Shown: piece after piece, positions 7,247 through 14,132 of the stretch
How positions within the stretch are numbered: the first letter of the stretch is position 1
Layout: each line of letters opens with the position of its first letter
Assembly: GCA_905233955.1 (NCBI GenBank)
Contig: CAJOFQ010000018.1
Coordinates: 1 to 34,922 of the forward strand
DNA length: 34,922 nucleotides
Direction of reading: 5' to 3'
Origin: an uncultured Lachnospiraceae bacterium
GTDB taxonomy: Bacteria > Bacillota > Clostridia > Lachnospirales > Lachnospiraceae
Notes under the pieces: model-generated
What the model was told of the DNA's origin: nothing
The model's database searches: none
The model's input: the letters and a program-made list of their open reading frames with translations, nothing else
Translations under genes and position numbers: made by a program

Positions 7247-9276
7247 TCGTTTGATCCTCCCCTGGCGGCTGTTACTTCGAGAATTTTTTCCATTAGATCC
7301 TTATACGAATTGATAAAGTCAGTATGAATACTTGTGATCTTTGATTCTGATTTTTCTTTGGAAGCGGCTTCCAGTTCTTTTGCACTTTCATACAAATTGT
7401 TGGCGCCAATCATATCCGAAGTGCTTTTTATCGCGTGAACTTTAATTGCGTAAAAATCCCAGTCCTTTTTGTCGTATGCGTTCTCCAGCTCAAGAATTTT
7501 CTTGTCATTATCCGAGGCGTATTCTTCCAGAAGCTCATAATAAAAATCCATGTCATCGGCACAGTAATCCATGCCTTTTTGCATATCTAATTCCAGGATG
7601 TTTCTAAGGAGAGAATCAGGATCTTTATTCGAAGAGTCTTCCGCGATTTCCGATCCGGATAATACATCAGTTTCTTCTAACATTTTTTCACTGATGGATT
7701 TATTATTTAAAAAATCAGCAATATCCAAGGCTAAAAATGGAGAATCCAGAATTCTTATTAGGCTGTTTGCGGATACAGCTTTTGTCGAATCTTTTACAAG
7801 GGCAACATTGATTTTTGAACTTAAATTGTCAATATAATTTTTGTTTTTAATGTATTTCGAAGTGTCGATGATCAGGTGCGAAATGCTGGTTTCGGAAAAT
7901 GCCTTGTCAAAATCATGCCGGGATTGTATCCGTACAAATTTGATGGAAAGGGCTTCTTCTATATGAGAGATCATGCGCATGTAAAACCCTCTGACACGGG
8001 GATGTTCGACCAAAGAAAAATCTAAAAACAAAGCCGCGGTTACCTCGTTATTTACAGAAATACAAGGTGTATCATCTAAGGTTTCCTGCGGGATACTGAC
8101 GCGGACAGTAGAGCCATAATCAGGCTTGCCGGTGATATTGATGGTTCCTCCCATACATGCAGTAAAGCCTGTCACCACATCTATTCCAACCCCAAGCTCT
8201 GTATCACGCTGTGAATAAACATCATATACCGTCTCCAGCGCTTCATCCGTCATTCCTATACCGGTATCTTCCACCTCAATGATAAGATTAATTCCATAGC
8301 TTCTGGAAACAGGGCGTATCCTTACATAGATGCCTCCGCTTTCGGTGAATTTATATGCGGCATCAACTGAATACCACAGGATTTTTTTGAGCTTTTCGGC
8401 ATCACCATTAAGCTTACTGGGAAGTGACGGATCCAGATCCACTATAATTGCTTTTGAGGCACTGGTATCTGTCATCGAAAATGTATATTCAAGAGATTCC
8501 TTTGTGAGTGAAACTATATTATACGGATTACGAACTTCGACAGTTTTTTTGAGAGCAAGAGTGGAAAAATCCTCCAGTTGGGACAGTTCTTCCATAAGTG
8601 AAGAACAGGGAATTTTTATATTGTTCAAATGATCGGGAATGCTTTTAGATGCGTTTATAATTTCAGTTACGGAGGATTTGGAGTCCCGGGTTATTCTGGT
8701 TAGCAGTTTGAACAGTTGGATTTTTTCGGAACGATTTTTTTTGAGTTCATTTTTAAATGAATTTGCCTGTTGCTGACTGAGGAAAGAAATACGATAAATC
8801 AGAAATGTCATTAGAATAAACATGACAAATTGGATCACAATGCGAACAATATCTGACGGAGCAGAGGCAATACCATGAGAATTATATGCCAGTATCAGAT
8901 GAAAAATCATTCCCGCAATAGCGGTGATAAAGCCGCTCCAGAAAAGAGGCTTCTCATTGGAAAAGCTGAGTATCACCAGGGTTATTACAAGAACCGCGCC
9001 ACTGTCAAAAAAGGTGTTGATCTTTACCGTGTAGTAAAAGACCTCAAACATTATAAAAAATGCGGAGGCGTAGATCCTGTTTCGAAGCACGGATATATGC
9101 TGTAGATGGAGCCACCAGCAAATAACAGTACCGCCAACTATTACAGGCAGCGTCCACAGCTCCCAGTTTAGCAGACGATTGAAAACTACAATGACAGAAG
9201 ACAGAGCGGTCATTGAAATAAGCATTATCAGTTGTACGATTCTGTATGATTCTTTTTCGGATCTGATATTTTTCAC
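7243..9276 (-). CDS. Membrane pseudo-histidine kinase with C-terminal HPt
   Basis: I place the start at GTG 9276 (677 aa). It overlaps the upstream stop as TAGTG and has GAGGA at the right distance; a TTG at 9318 extends the frame but has no SD. Six hydrophobic segments come first. A DHp-like helix follows, but the H-box is RITRDSKSSV, with no histidine. The ATPase domain keeps DTGIGM, while the N-box Asn is replaced (KKILWYSVDAAYKFT) and G2 is ELGVGID. The middle region (about 400-520) resembles a decayed REC without an obvious acceptor Asp. The C terminus is an HPt domain with VHAIKSTSDMIGA (His614). It probably cannot autophosphorylate but can relay phosphate from its neighbours. This would make it a partner of the intact kinase encoded just downstream. 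Confidence 0.88.
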   Translation of the reverse strand: MKNIRSEKESYRIVQLIMLISMTALSSVIVVFNRLLNWELWTLPVIVGGTVICWWLHLQHISVLRNRIYASAFFIMFEVFYYTVKINTFFDSGAVLVITLVILSFSNEKPLFWSGFITAIAGMIFHLILAYNSHGIASAPSDIVRIVIQFVMFILMTFLIYRISFLSQQQANSFKNELKKNRSEKIQLFKLLTRITRDSKSSVTEIINASKSIPDHLNNIKIPCSSLMEELSQLEDFSTLALKKTVEVRNPYNIVSLTKESLEYTFSMTDTSASKAIIVDLDPSLPSKLNGDAEKLKKILWYSVDAAYKFTESGGIYVRIRPVSRSYGINLIIEVEDTGIGMTDEALETVYDVYSQRDTELGVGIDVVTGFTACMGGTINITGKPDYGSTVRVSIPQETLDDTPCISVNNEVTAALFLDFSLVEHPRVRGFYMRMISHIEEALSIKFVRIQSRHDFDKAFSETSISHLIIDTSKYIKNKNYIDNLSSKINVALVKDSTKAVSANSLIRILDSPFLALDIADFLNNKSISEKMLEETDVLSGSEIAEDSSNKDPDSLLRNILELDMQKGMDYCADDMDFYYELLEEYASDNDKKILELENAYDKKDWDFYAIKVHAIKSTSDMIGANNLYESAKELEAASKEKSESKITSIHTDFINSYKDLMEKILEVTAARGGSND

Positions 9277-10265
9277 TAAGAAGTCCTCGCTGTAATTATT
9301 CTCTTCATTTCGTCCCAATCCAGTCTGAACATTGCTTTTTTTATACTCATTATCAGCTTGCGATCCGAAGGTGTAATCTCGTAATCGGTAAGCTGCTTCA
9401 TAATAACCTCGGCTGAGGTGTAATCCTCCAAAGCTGCGTATTCCAAAAGGGTGGCACAGGCGTCGTTCATCATTTCAGAAGAGAGCTTTTCTTTTTTTGA
9501 GTCGCTGTTATCTGACAGGGAATATTTTTGAAAATGTTTGTAATCCCTTAAAAATGTTTCGTGTTCCCTTTTTATAAAATCCAAATCATTATTATGGCCG
9601 GCGTCTTCAAGAGCCTTTGCCGTCTGTGATAACTGTTCTGCTCCAATAAGCTTCGAAGTGCTCTTAAGGGCATGAACACGGATGGTATAATCAGTGATAT
9701 TATTTGTCGAAAAAAACTTGTCTATTTCTGCGGAATTATCTGAAATATTTGCAAGGAAAATATCCAGCGCTTCCAGATAAGCTTCGGCGCTGCCGCAATT
9801 ATTTAAACCTTTTTTCACATCGATGGCAGCCTCGTCAAAAAGCCATTCGGGAAGCTTGTTCTTCTCAGCTTCCATGTCAAGTGAAGATGTATTATTTTCA
9901 GAGGCAGTTTCGTTAAATATTTTCTCTACGCTGCCAAGCAGCAAATCTGCCTTAAAGGGTTTTTTTATGTAATCGACTGCGCCCTTTTCAAATCCGATAT
10001 TTTTGTCTTCTTCGCTCTCGTTGGCAGTCATGAAGATAAAAGGTATGTCAGCGGAGCTTTTTTTGCGGATAATATCATACAATTCGTATCCAGACATAAC
10101 CGGCATCATAAGATCCGATAAAATCATATCCGGCTTTTCCTGTTCGAAAAGTGAAACGGCCTCAGATCCCGAGGATGCCAGAATAATGTCATATCTGTTC
10201 TGTAATGCCCGGCTGGCAAATTTGAGCATAAGTGGTTCGTCGTCGACTATAAGTATTTTTTTCAT
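9276..10265 (-). CDS. Response regulator REC-HPt protein, first gene of the operon
   Basis: The start is set at ATG 10265 (329 aa), with AGGA eight bases upstream and a protein start typical of REC (MKKILIVDDEP). The frame extends to 10310 without an SD and into the promoter. REC: Asp8/Asp9, acceptor Asp51 (MILSDLMMP), Thr80, Lys101 (YIKKP). HPt at about 140-240 has His198 in VHALKSTSKLIGA. A C-terminal helical segment (about 265-329) has no recognised function. There is no DNA-binding domain, so output must go through protein contacts or phosphotransfer. REC and HPt on one chain suit an intermediate step of a multistep relay with the hybrid kinase and the pseudo-kinase that follow. Confidence 0.92.
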   Translation of the reverse strand: MKKILIVDDEPLMLKFASRALQNRYDIILASSGSEAVSLFEQEKPDMILSDLMMPVMSGYELYDIIRKKSSADIPFIFMTANESEEDKNIGFEKGAVDYIKKPFKADLLLGSVEKIFNETASENNTSSLDMEAEKNKLPEWLFDEAAIDVKKGLNNCGSAEAYLEALDIFLANISDNSAEIDKFFSTNNITDYTIRVHALKSTSKLIGAEQLSQTAKALEDAGHNNDLDFIKREHETFLRDYKHFQKYSLSDNSDSKKEKLSSEMMNDACATLLEYAALEDYTSAEVIMKQLTDYEITPSDRKLIMSIKKAMFRLDWDEMKRIITARTS

Positions 10266-10288
10266 GTGAATCGTCCTGCAATTGTGAT

Positions 10289-10309
10289 CATTTGACCTTA
10301 GTATCAACA
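10289..10309 (+). repeat. Dispersed intergenic motif copy, in operon promoter
   Basis: CATTTGACCTTAGTATCAAC on the plus strand matches the reverse complement of 11897-11917 at 19 of 21 positions. It lies immediately downstream of the -10 box of the minus-strand operon promoter, over the expected start site, where a bound protein would affect transcription. Confidence 0.6.
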
Positions 10310-10310
10310 C

Positions 10311-10339
10311 ATTATAAAATGATTAACTAAAACCTTCAA
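10311..10339 (-). promoter_or_regulatory. Promoter of the phosphorelay operon
   Basis: On the minus strand, TTGAAG (10339-10334), an exact 17-bp spacer, and consensus TATAAT (10316-10311). The first gene starts at 10265, leaving a leader of about 40 nt. No other good promoter is apparent between the four overlapping genes. Confidence 0.75.
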
Positions 10340-10396
10340 TGTTTTTTTGTAACTTTTCGTCAAGTGGGTGCCAGACAAATATGAATACAAAAGTAC

Positions 10397-10425
10397 TTGA
10401 CAAACCAATTCAAACCTAGTAGAAT
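10397..10425 (+). promoter_or_regulatory. Promoter of tRNA-Gly
   Basis: Consensus TTGACA (10397-10402), a 17-bp spacer, and TAGAAT (10420-10425), with the tRNA beginning 15 bp later. It is divergent from the signalling-operon promoter about 60 bp away. Confidence 0.8.
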
Positions 10426-10440
10426 AAGGAAGTTCTTGAT

Positions 10441-10511
10441 GCGGGTGTAGTTCAATGGTAGAACACCAGCCTTCCAAGCTGGATACGTGGGTTCGATTCC
10501 CATCACCCGCT
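10441..10511 (+). tRNA. tRNA-Gly (anticodon TCC)
   Basis: A complete cloverleaf: acceptor GCGGGTG/CACCCGC, D stem GTTC/GAAC, anticodon stem CCAGC/GCTGG around CTTCCAA (anticodon TCC), T stem GTGGG/CCCAT around TTCGATT, and discriminator T. CCA is not encoded. Confidence 0.95.
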
Positions 10512-10518
10512 TTTCACA

Positions 10519-10550
10519 TAGCCCGACGGGTTTTCCGTTGGGCTATCTTT
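10519..10550 (+). terminator. Terminator after tRNA-Gly
   Basis: TAGCCCGACGG pairs with CCGTTGGGCTA (one G-U) across a short loop, followed by TCTTT. The U-tract is weak, so some read-through into the PocR gene at 10640 is possible. Confidence 0.65.
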
Positions 10551-10639
10551 GTAATAACGATGAATCCACAGGCCGCAGTTCGAATCAAGAGGCATATAGC
10601 GGCGGTTAAATTTGGTCGCGAGTATAGGAGGTTACCGGC

Positions 10640-11893
10640 TTGAAACAGGTTTTACTGTCCGACATGGTTCCAACAGAGATCCTGCAGGAGATACAGGATG
10701 CATTTGCCAATTACACAGGTATGGCGTCATTGATTTCCGATGCTAATGGAACTCCTATAACCAGACCGTCCAACTTCACACATTTTTGCATGGACTTGAC
10801 CCGCCAATCCAAGTTGGGAGGCAAGAACTGTCAGGAGTGCGGAAGGAAGGCAGCGCTGGAAGCCCTTAGATCGGGCAAGGTTGCAGTATACGACTGCCAC
10901 GCCGGGCTGACGGACTACGCAGCCCCCATCATTCTCAATGGAGAATTCATCGGAAGCTTTACCGGGGGTCAGGTGCGCACATCCGAGACGGATGAACAGG
11001 CCCAGCAGGCCTTCAGGGACAAGGCCGCTGAGTATGATATCGATCCGGATGAATATATATCTGCAGCAAAGGCTACTAATATTTTGCCCAGACAGAGAGT
11101 AGAAAAATCTGCTGATTTTTTGGGAAGGATAGCCAATATTGTATCCCGTATAGCATATGAGAGATTCCAGCTTCTCGAACAGATGAAGAATTTAGAAACT
11201 GCTGCCAAGATCCGCAAGGATCGTTTGCAGGTGTTTTCCCAAGGTCTTCAGGACGATATGAATTATATAAATACATACATTGAGGACGCTGCGAAGACTA
11301 ACGATTCCTTGAAGCCTTTTTTGTCGGATATAAACGGCAGGTTCTATAGAACCAATGAGGAGATTCGCGAGATCGTTATTGATATGGAGCTCGAACAGGA
11401 GGACTTTTCTCTTAATGAGACGGCTTACGATATCCGTTGGATACTTGAGAGGAAGAACAATGAGCTTATGAAAGAAGCTGCCAGGCATAACCGAACTATA
11501 ACCATGAAGGTGGATGATGATGTTCCCAGGATAATGATCGGCGATCCGGCCAGAATAGGCGGTATCATTGAAAGGGCGGTAGGCCGCTGCCTGGAGTTTT
11601 CAGGGAAGGAACCTGTAGAAATACAGATTAGCACCAAAAAAGAGACCTATTCAGTTAATCTCCAGATTAAGATAATAGATGCCGGCTTCACCATTCCTGA
11701 GGAAGAGCTTAAGAAGATAGGTAATGTAATGGGAACTGCTGACAGGATTGCAGTCACTGACGAGGTTGAGCTCTATGACAGCTTTGCTATTATGGGCTTT
11801 GTAGTAAGAGCCATGAACGGGAGGATGGGGTTGTCGTCTGAGCCTGAGGGCGGAGTGACTTTTACCATAACGATACCCCAGTTGGTTGGCTGA
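10640..11893 (+). CDS. PocR-domain sensor fused to a degenerate HATPase (pseudo-kinase)
   Basis: A 417-residue soluble protein. TTG start with AGGAGG eight bases upstream. Residues about 5-170 form a PocR ligand-binding domain: MASLISDANGTPITRPSNFT, then a cysteine set (Cys50, Cys64, Cys67, Cys86) and GEFIGSFTGGQVRTSE. A helical segment follows with no H-box histidine. Residues about 260-415 have the outline of a histidine-kinase ATPase domain, but N-box and G1 are lost (ERAVGRCLEFS, IIDAGFTIP); the last strand (GGVTFTITIP) is kept. Catalysis is unlikely. A ligand-responsive switch acting on a partner is inferred, and the EAL protein encoded 76 bp downstream is the obvious candidate. Confidence 0.85.
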   Translation: MKQVLLSDMVPTEILQEIQDAFANYTGMASLISDANGTPITRPSNFTHFCMDLTRQSKLGGKNCQECGRKAALEALRSGKVAVYDCHAGLTDYAAPIILNGEFIGSFTGGQVRTSETDEQAQQAFRDKAAEYDIDPDEYISAAKATNILPRQRVEKSADFLGRIANIVSRIAYERFQLLEQMKNLETAAKIRKDRLQVFSQGLQDDMNYINTYIEDAAKTNDSLKPFLSDINGRFYRTNEEIREIVIDMELEQEDFSLNETAYDIRWILERKNNELMKEAARHNRTITMKVDDDVPRIMIGDPARIGGIIERAVGRCLEFSGKEPVEIQISTKKETYSVNLQIKIIDAGFTIPEEELKKIGNVMGTADRIAVTDEVELYDSFAIMGFVVRAMNGRMGLSSEPEGGVTFTITIPQLVG

Positions 11894-11896
11894 TGT

Positions 11897-11938
11897 TGTT
11901 GATATTAGGGTCAAATGGTATTTTGCCACTCATTAATG
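11897..11938 (-). repeat. Dispersed intergenic motif copy between PocR and EAL genes
   Basis: The minus strand reads CATTAATGAGTGGCAAAATA, then CCATTTGACCCTAATATCAA. The second half matches the copy at 10289-10309 (19 of 21). The first half resembles 27275-27294 and part of 13616-13643. It lies in the 76-bp gap between two probably cotranscribed genes. Confidence 0.6.
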
Positions 11939-11969
11939 TCACGAGATTAATTCAAAAAGGGCTAAGAAT

Positions 11970-12791
11970 ATGAATCAGGATAAGGATCGCGATGCGTTGT
12001 GGGTTCAGGGTCTGTTCCGCAGCGCAATAGAAAATGAAGAGTTTGAGGTTTATTACCAGCCCAAAGTCGAGACGAGACGATACCGCATGAACGGTGCGGA
12101 GGCATTGTGCCGCTGGACGCACGAAGGGGAGATGATTTTGCCTTTCCGTTTTATCCCGGTTTATGAGGAGAGCGGAGACATACTGGAGCTGGATTTTTAC
12201 ATGTTGGAGCATGTGTGCAAGGATATCCGGAGATGGTTGGACGACGACAAAACTGTTGTCAGGGTTTCTGTGAATTTTTCCCGTGAACATATCGGGCACG
12301 ATGATAATCTCGTCGACAGAATTATTGAGATAATTGACAGGTATGATGTACCCCATTATCTGATCGAGGTGGAGCTTACCGAGACATCCACCGAGGTTGA
12401 TTACAAGATATTAAAAAAAGTGGTAACAGCTCTGCACATTGCCGGAATCCATACTTCTGTTGATGATTTCGGTGTGGGATATTCATCCATGAATCTGCTG
12501 ACTCAGCTTCCCTGGAGTATGGTTAAGATCGACCGCAGCTTTGTGCCTCTGGGGACCGGAGATGAGGAGGACAGGAAGAAGTTCGTAATGATGCGATCCA
12601 TTATTTCCATTACCAAGGAACTAAATGTGGATTGCATAGCCGAGGGAGTCGAAACTGCGGAGCAGGTTATCATGCTCAAGAAAAACGGATGTTTTTTCGT
12701 ACAGGGATATTTCTTTGACAAGCCTCTGCCGGTTGCGGAATTTGAAGAGCGTCTGGATGAGCTTACGAAGGTGTCAGCCGGGGGCTGGTGA
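11970..12791 (+). CDS. EAL-domain c-di-GMP phosphodiesterase (stand-alone)
   Basis: A 273-residue protein that is almost only an EAL domain. The catalytic and metal-binding motifs are intact: EALCRW (44-49), VNFSREH, ELTETS, DDFGVGYSS, KIDRSF, AEGVETAEQ, and C-terminal QGYFFDKPLP. It should hydrolyse c-di-GMP to pGpG. It has no membrane segment and no GGDEF domain. The SD is weak. It follows the PocR pseudo-kinase gene in the same direction, so its activity may be controlled by that protein. It ends at 12791, directly abutting the end of the convergent hydrolase gene (12792) with no spacer and no separate terminator. Confidence 0.93.
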   Translation: MNQDKDRDALWVQGLFRSAIENEEFEVYYQPKVETRRYRMNGAEALCRWTHEGEMILPFRFIPVYEESGDILELDFYMLEHVCKDIRRWLDDDKTVVRVSVNFSREHIGHDDNLVDRIIEIIDRYDVPHYLIEVELTETSTEVDYKILKKVVTALHIAGIHTSVDDFGVGYSSMNLLTQLPWSMVKIDRSFVPLGTGDEEDRKKFVMMRSIISITKELNVDCIAEGVETAEQVIMLKKNGCFFVQGYFFDKPLPVAEFEERLDELTKVSAGGW

Positions 12792-13448
12792 TTATTTTAG
12801 AAAGTCTACAACTTTAGGTGCGATCATATCAGAATGAATAATATAGCTTGAATGATCGGCGCCTGGAATAATGTCAAGCTTTGCGTCCTGAATAAGGGAC
12901 GCAATTTTTTTTGTATCGGAAGGCTTGATAATATCCTTTTCTCCGGCAAAAACAAGAGTCCTGGAACGGATCTGAGAAAGCTGGGCATCAGTGATGTCGG
13001 GCTCACGCAGCATCATTTTAACCATATCGCTTTTGGTCTTGCGATATTCTGATTTTATGAGGTGTTTGCCCTTGAAGGTAAGTCCTTTTGGTGAAGTGTT
13101 GGCACCACAGATTATGAGCTTGTCCACAAGCTTGGGATGATGTATCGCGCACAAAAGGGCGATTATTCCACCATCAGAAAAACCGAGAATAGAGGGGCGT
13201 CCAATATCAATTGCATTTATAAGCTTCGCCACATCAGAAGCCATATCCTCATAATGATATTCCGTTGATGGAGACGACAGACCGCAGCCGCGCGAGTCAA
13301 GAGAATAAACGGTAAAATGAGGGACAAGATGCGGAATCATGGCATCAAAAATAGTGTGATCCTCCCCATTGCCGTGCAGCAATATAAGCGGATCACCCTC
13401 GCCTTCCTTCTCATAATATAAAACCTGGCTGTCAAGTTGAATATACAT
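12792..13448 (-). CDS. Alpha/beta hydrolase
   Basis: A 218-residue alpha/beta hydrolase. The oxyanion-hole motif ILLHGNGED is near residue 22. The nucleophile elbow is GFSDGG (Ser91), with candidate acid Asp172 (GEKDIIKP) and His199 (PGADHSSYI). It is short for the family, with a minimal cap, and has no signal peptide. The substrate is unknown. The frame extends to 13517, but ATG 13448 has AGGA at eight bases and is preferred; ATG 13454 is too close to that SD. The start lies inside a 35-codon upstream ORF (13432-13539), which suggests translational coupling. Confidence 0.85.
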   Translation of the reverse strand: MYIQLDSQVLYYEKEGEGDPLILLHGNGEDHTIFDAMIPHLVPHFTVYSLDSRGCGLSSPSTEYHYEDMASDVAKLINAIDIGRPSILGFSDGGIIALLCAIHHPKLVDKLIICGANTSPKGLTFKGKHLIKSEYRKTKSDMVKMMLREPDITDAQLSQIRSRTLVFAGEKDIIKPSDTKKIASLIQDAKLDIIPGADHSSYIIHSDMIAPKVVDFLK

Positions 13449-13539
13449 AGGCATTTTCCTGTCTTGCAACCCTCTCAATACGATTAAGGTGGTGCAATTC
13501 ACGCAGGAGGTTGACATTTAATTCTTTTTCTGTAGCCAT
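13432..13539 (-). CDS. 35-codon ORF overlapping the hydrolase start
   Basis: An ATG at 13539 preceded by a strong SD (GGAGGG, about six bases) opens a 35-codon frame. It begins MATEKELNVNLLRELHHLNR and ends QENAYVYST, and is predicted to be a single charged amphipathic helix. It ends 17 bp inside the hydrolase gene in another frame. It has a better SD than the hydrolase, so it may couple translation of the downstream gene or encode a microprotein. No family is recognised. It could also be the remnant of a longer N-terminal region separated by a frameshift. Confidence 0.5.
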   Translation of the reverse strand: MATEKELNVNLLRELHHLNRIERVARQENAYVYST

Positions 13540-13615
13540 AGGGAACCCTCCAAAAAATCAAGACATAAAACAACTGTATTTTGCCACAGATAAATAACAA
13601 TTTCAAGGAGAACCA

Positions 13616-13643
13616 GGCAAAATATATTTTGACCCTCATATCA
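13616..13643 (+). repeat. Dispersed intergenic motif copy at a promoter
   Basis: GGCAAAATATATTTTGACCC followed by TCATATCA. Part of it (TTGACC, 13629-13634) serves as the -35 box of the following promoter. An inverted piece, GTATTTTGCC, lies 30 bp upstream (13577-13586). Confidence 0.6.
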
Positions 13644-13657
13644 ATATATGTTATAGT
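13629..13657 (+). promoter_or_regulatory. Promoter of the small membrane protein gene
   Basis: TTGACC (13629-13634), a 17-bp spacer, and TATAGT (13652-13657). The ATG at 13689 follows after a GAGGAGGA ribosome-binding site. The -35 box is embedded in the dispersed TTTGACCCT motif. Confidence 0.65.
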
Positions 13658-13688
13658 TATCGAGATTATGTGTTAAGAGGAGGAATGA

Positions 13689-14003
13689 ATGCAGTACAAA
13701 AAAGGCGAAAACAGCTTTGGTATGGCAGCCATGATTTGCGGCATACTGTCTGTCGTTTTTTTCCTTCTTTTTATCAATATCCCGCTGGCAGCGGCGGCTA
13801 TAGTTCTGGGAATTATGCAGCTTGTCCATCCGGGTAAAAAGACCTTTGCCGTTATTGGAATAGCGGCGGCTGTCCTCTCTATCCTGCTGATGGCGGGAGG
13901 CTGGGCAGCTATTATTATGGGAACAGCCAGATCGGATCCGGCCATCTGGCAGCAGTTCCAACAGGAGATTTTGGAGAACTATTATACTCGCGACCCAATT
14001 TAA
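13689..14003 (+). CDS. Small two-helix membrane protein, DUF4190-like
   Basis: A 104-residue protein. Two hydrophobic segments (about residues 10-42 and 52-78, the latter Ala/Gly-rich) are joined by a short HPGKK loop, followed by a charged C-terminal tail. The pattern 'GMAAMICGILSVV...LAAAAIVLGI' resembles small DUF4190-type membrane proteins; the match is by pattern only. The SD GAGGAGGA is very close to the ATG at 13689. An ATG at 13685 in another frame gives no sustained ORF. It stands alone between a divergent hydrolase gene and ileS. Function unknown. Confidence 0.75.
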   Translation: MQYKKGENSFGMAAMICGILSVVFFLLFINIPLAAAAIVLGIMQLVHPGKKTFAVIGIAAAVLSILLMAGGWAAIIMGTARSDPAIWQQFQQEILENYYTRDPI

Positions 14004-14037
14004 CAACCGTTTTAAATTATCTGACACGGTATATGCA

Positions 14038-14079
14038 GTTAAGCTAGAATGCCTGCCTGCGGCAGCCATTAAGTTTAAC
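14038..14079 (+). other. Long imperfect hairpin upstream of ileS
   Basis: GTTAAGCTAGAATGCCTGCC can pair with GGCAGCCATTAAGTTTAAC around a TGC loop, with a few mismatches. No T-tract follows, so it is not a typical terminator. It lies 55-95 bp before the ileS start. No T-box consensus (AGGGTGGNACCGCG-like) is present in this short leader. Confidence 0.45.
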
Positions 14080-14132
14080 TAGTATACAACGAGACACTTT
14101 GAGTAAATGCAGTAAGAAAGGATTGCTTTCAC

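Noticed and set aside
2575-10376. GTCTGGCAC / GTGCCAGAC copies flanking the signalling operon as element ends
   Set aside because: Only 9 bp, no target-site duplication and no recombinase. Chance is a sufficient explanation.
10455-10643. 62-codon plus-strand ORF
   Set aside because: It is translated from tRNA-Gly and its terminator.
14004-14132. T-box riboswitch for ileS
   Set aside because: The gap is short and lacks the T-box sequence and the specifier stem; only one imperfect hairpin is present.
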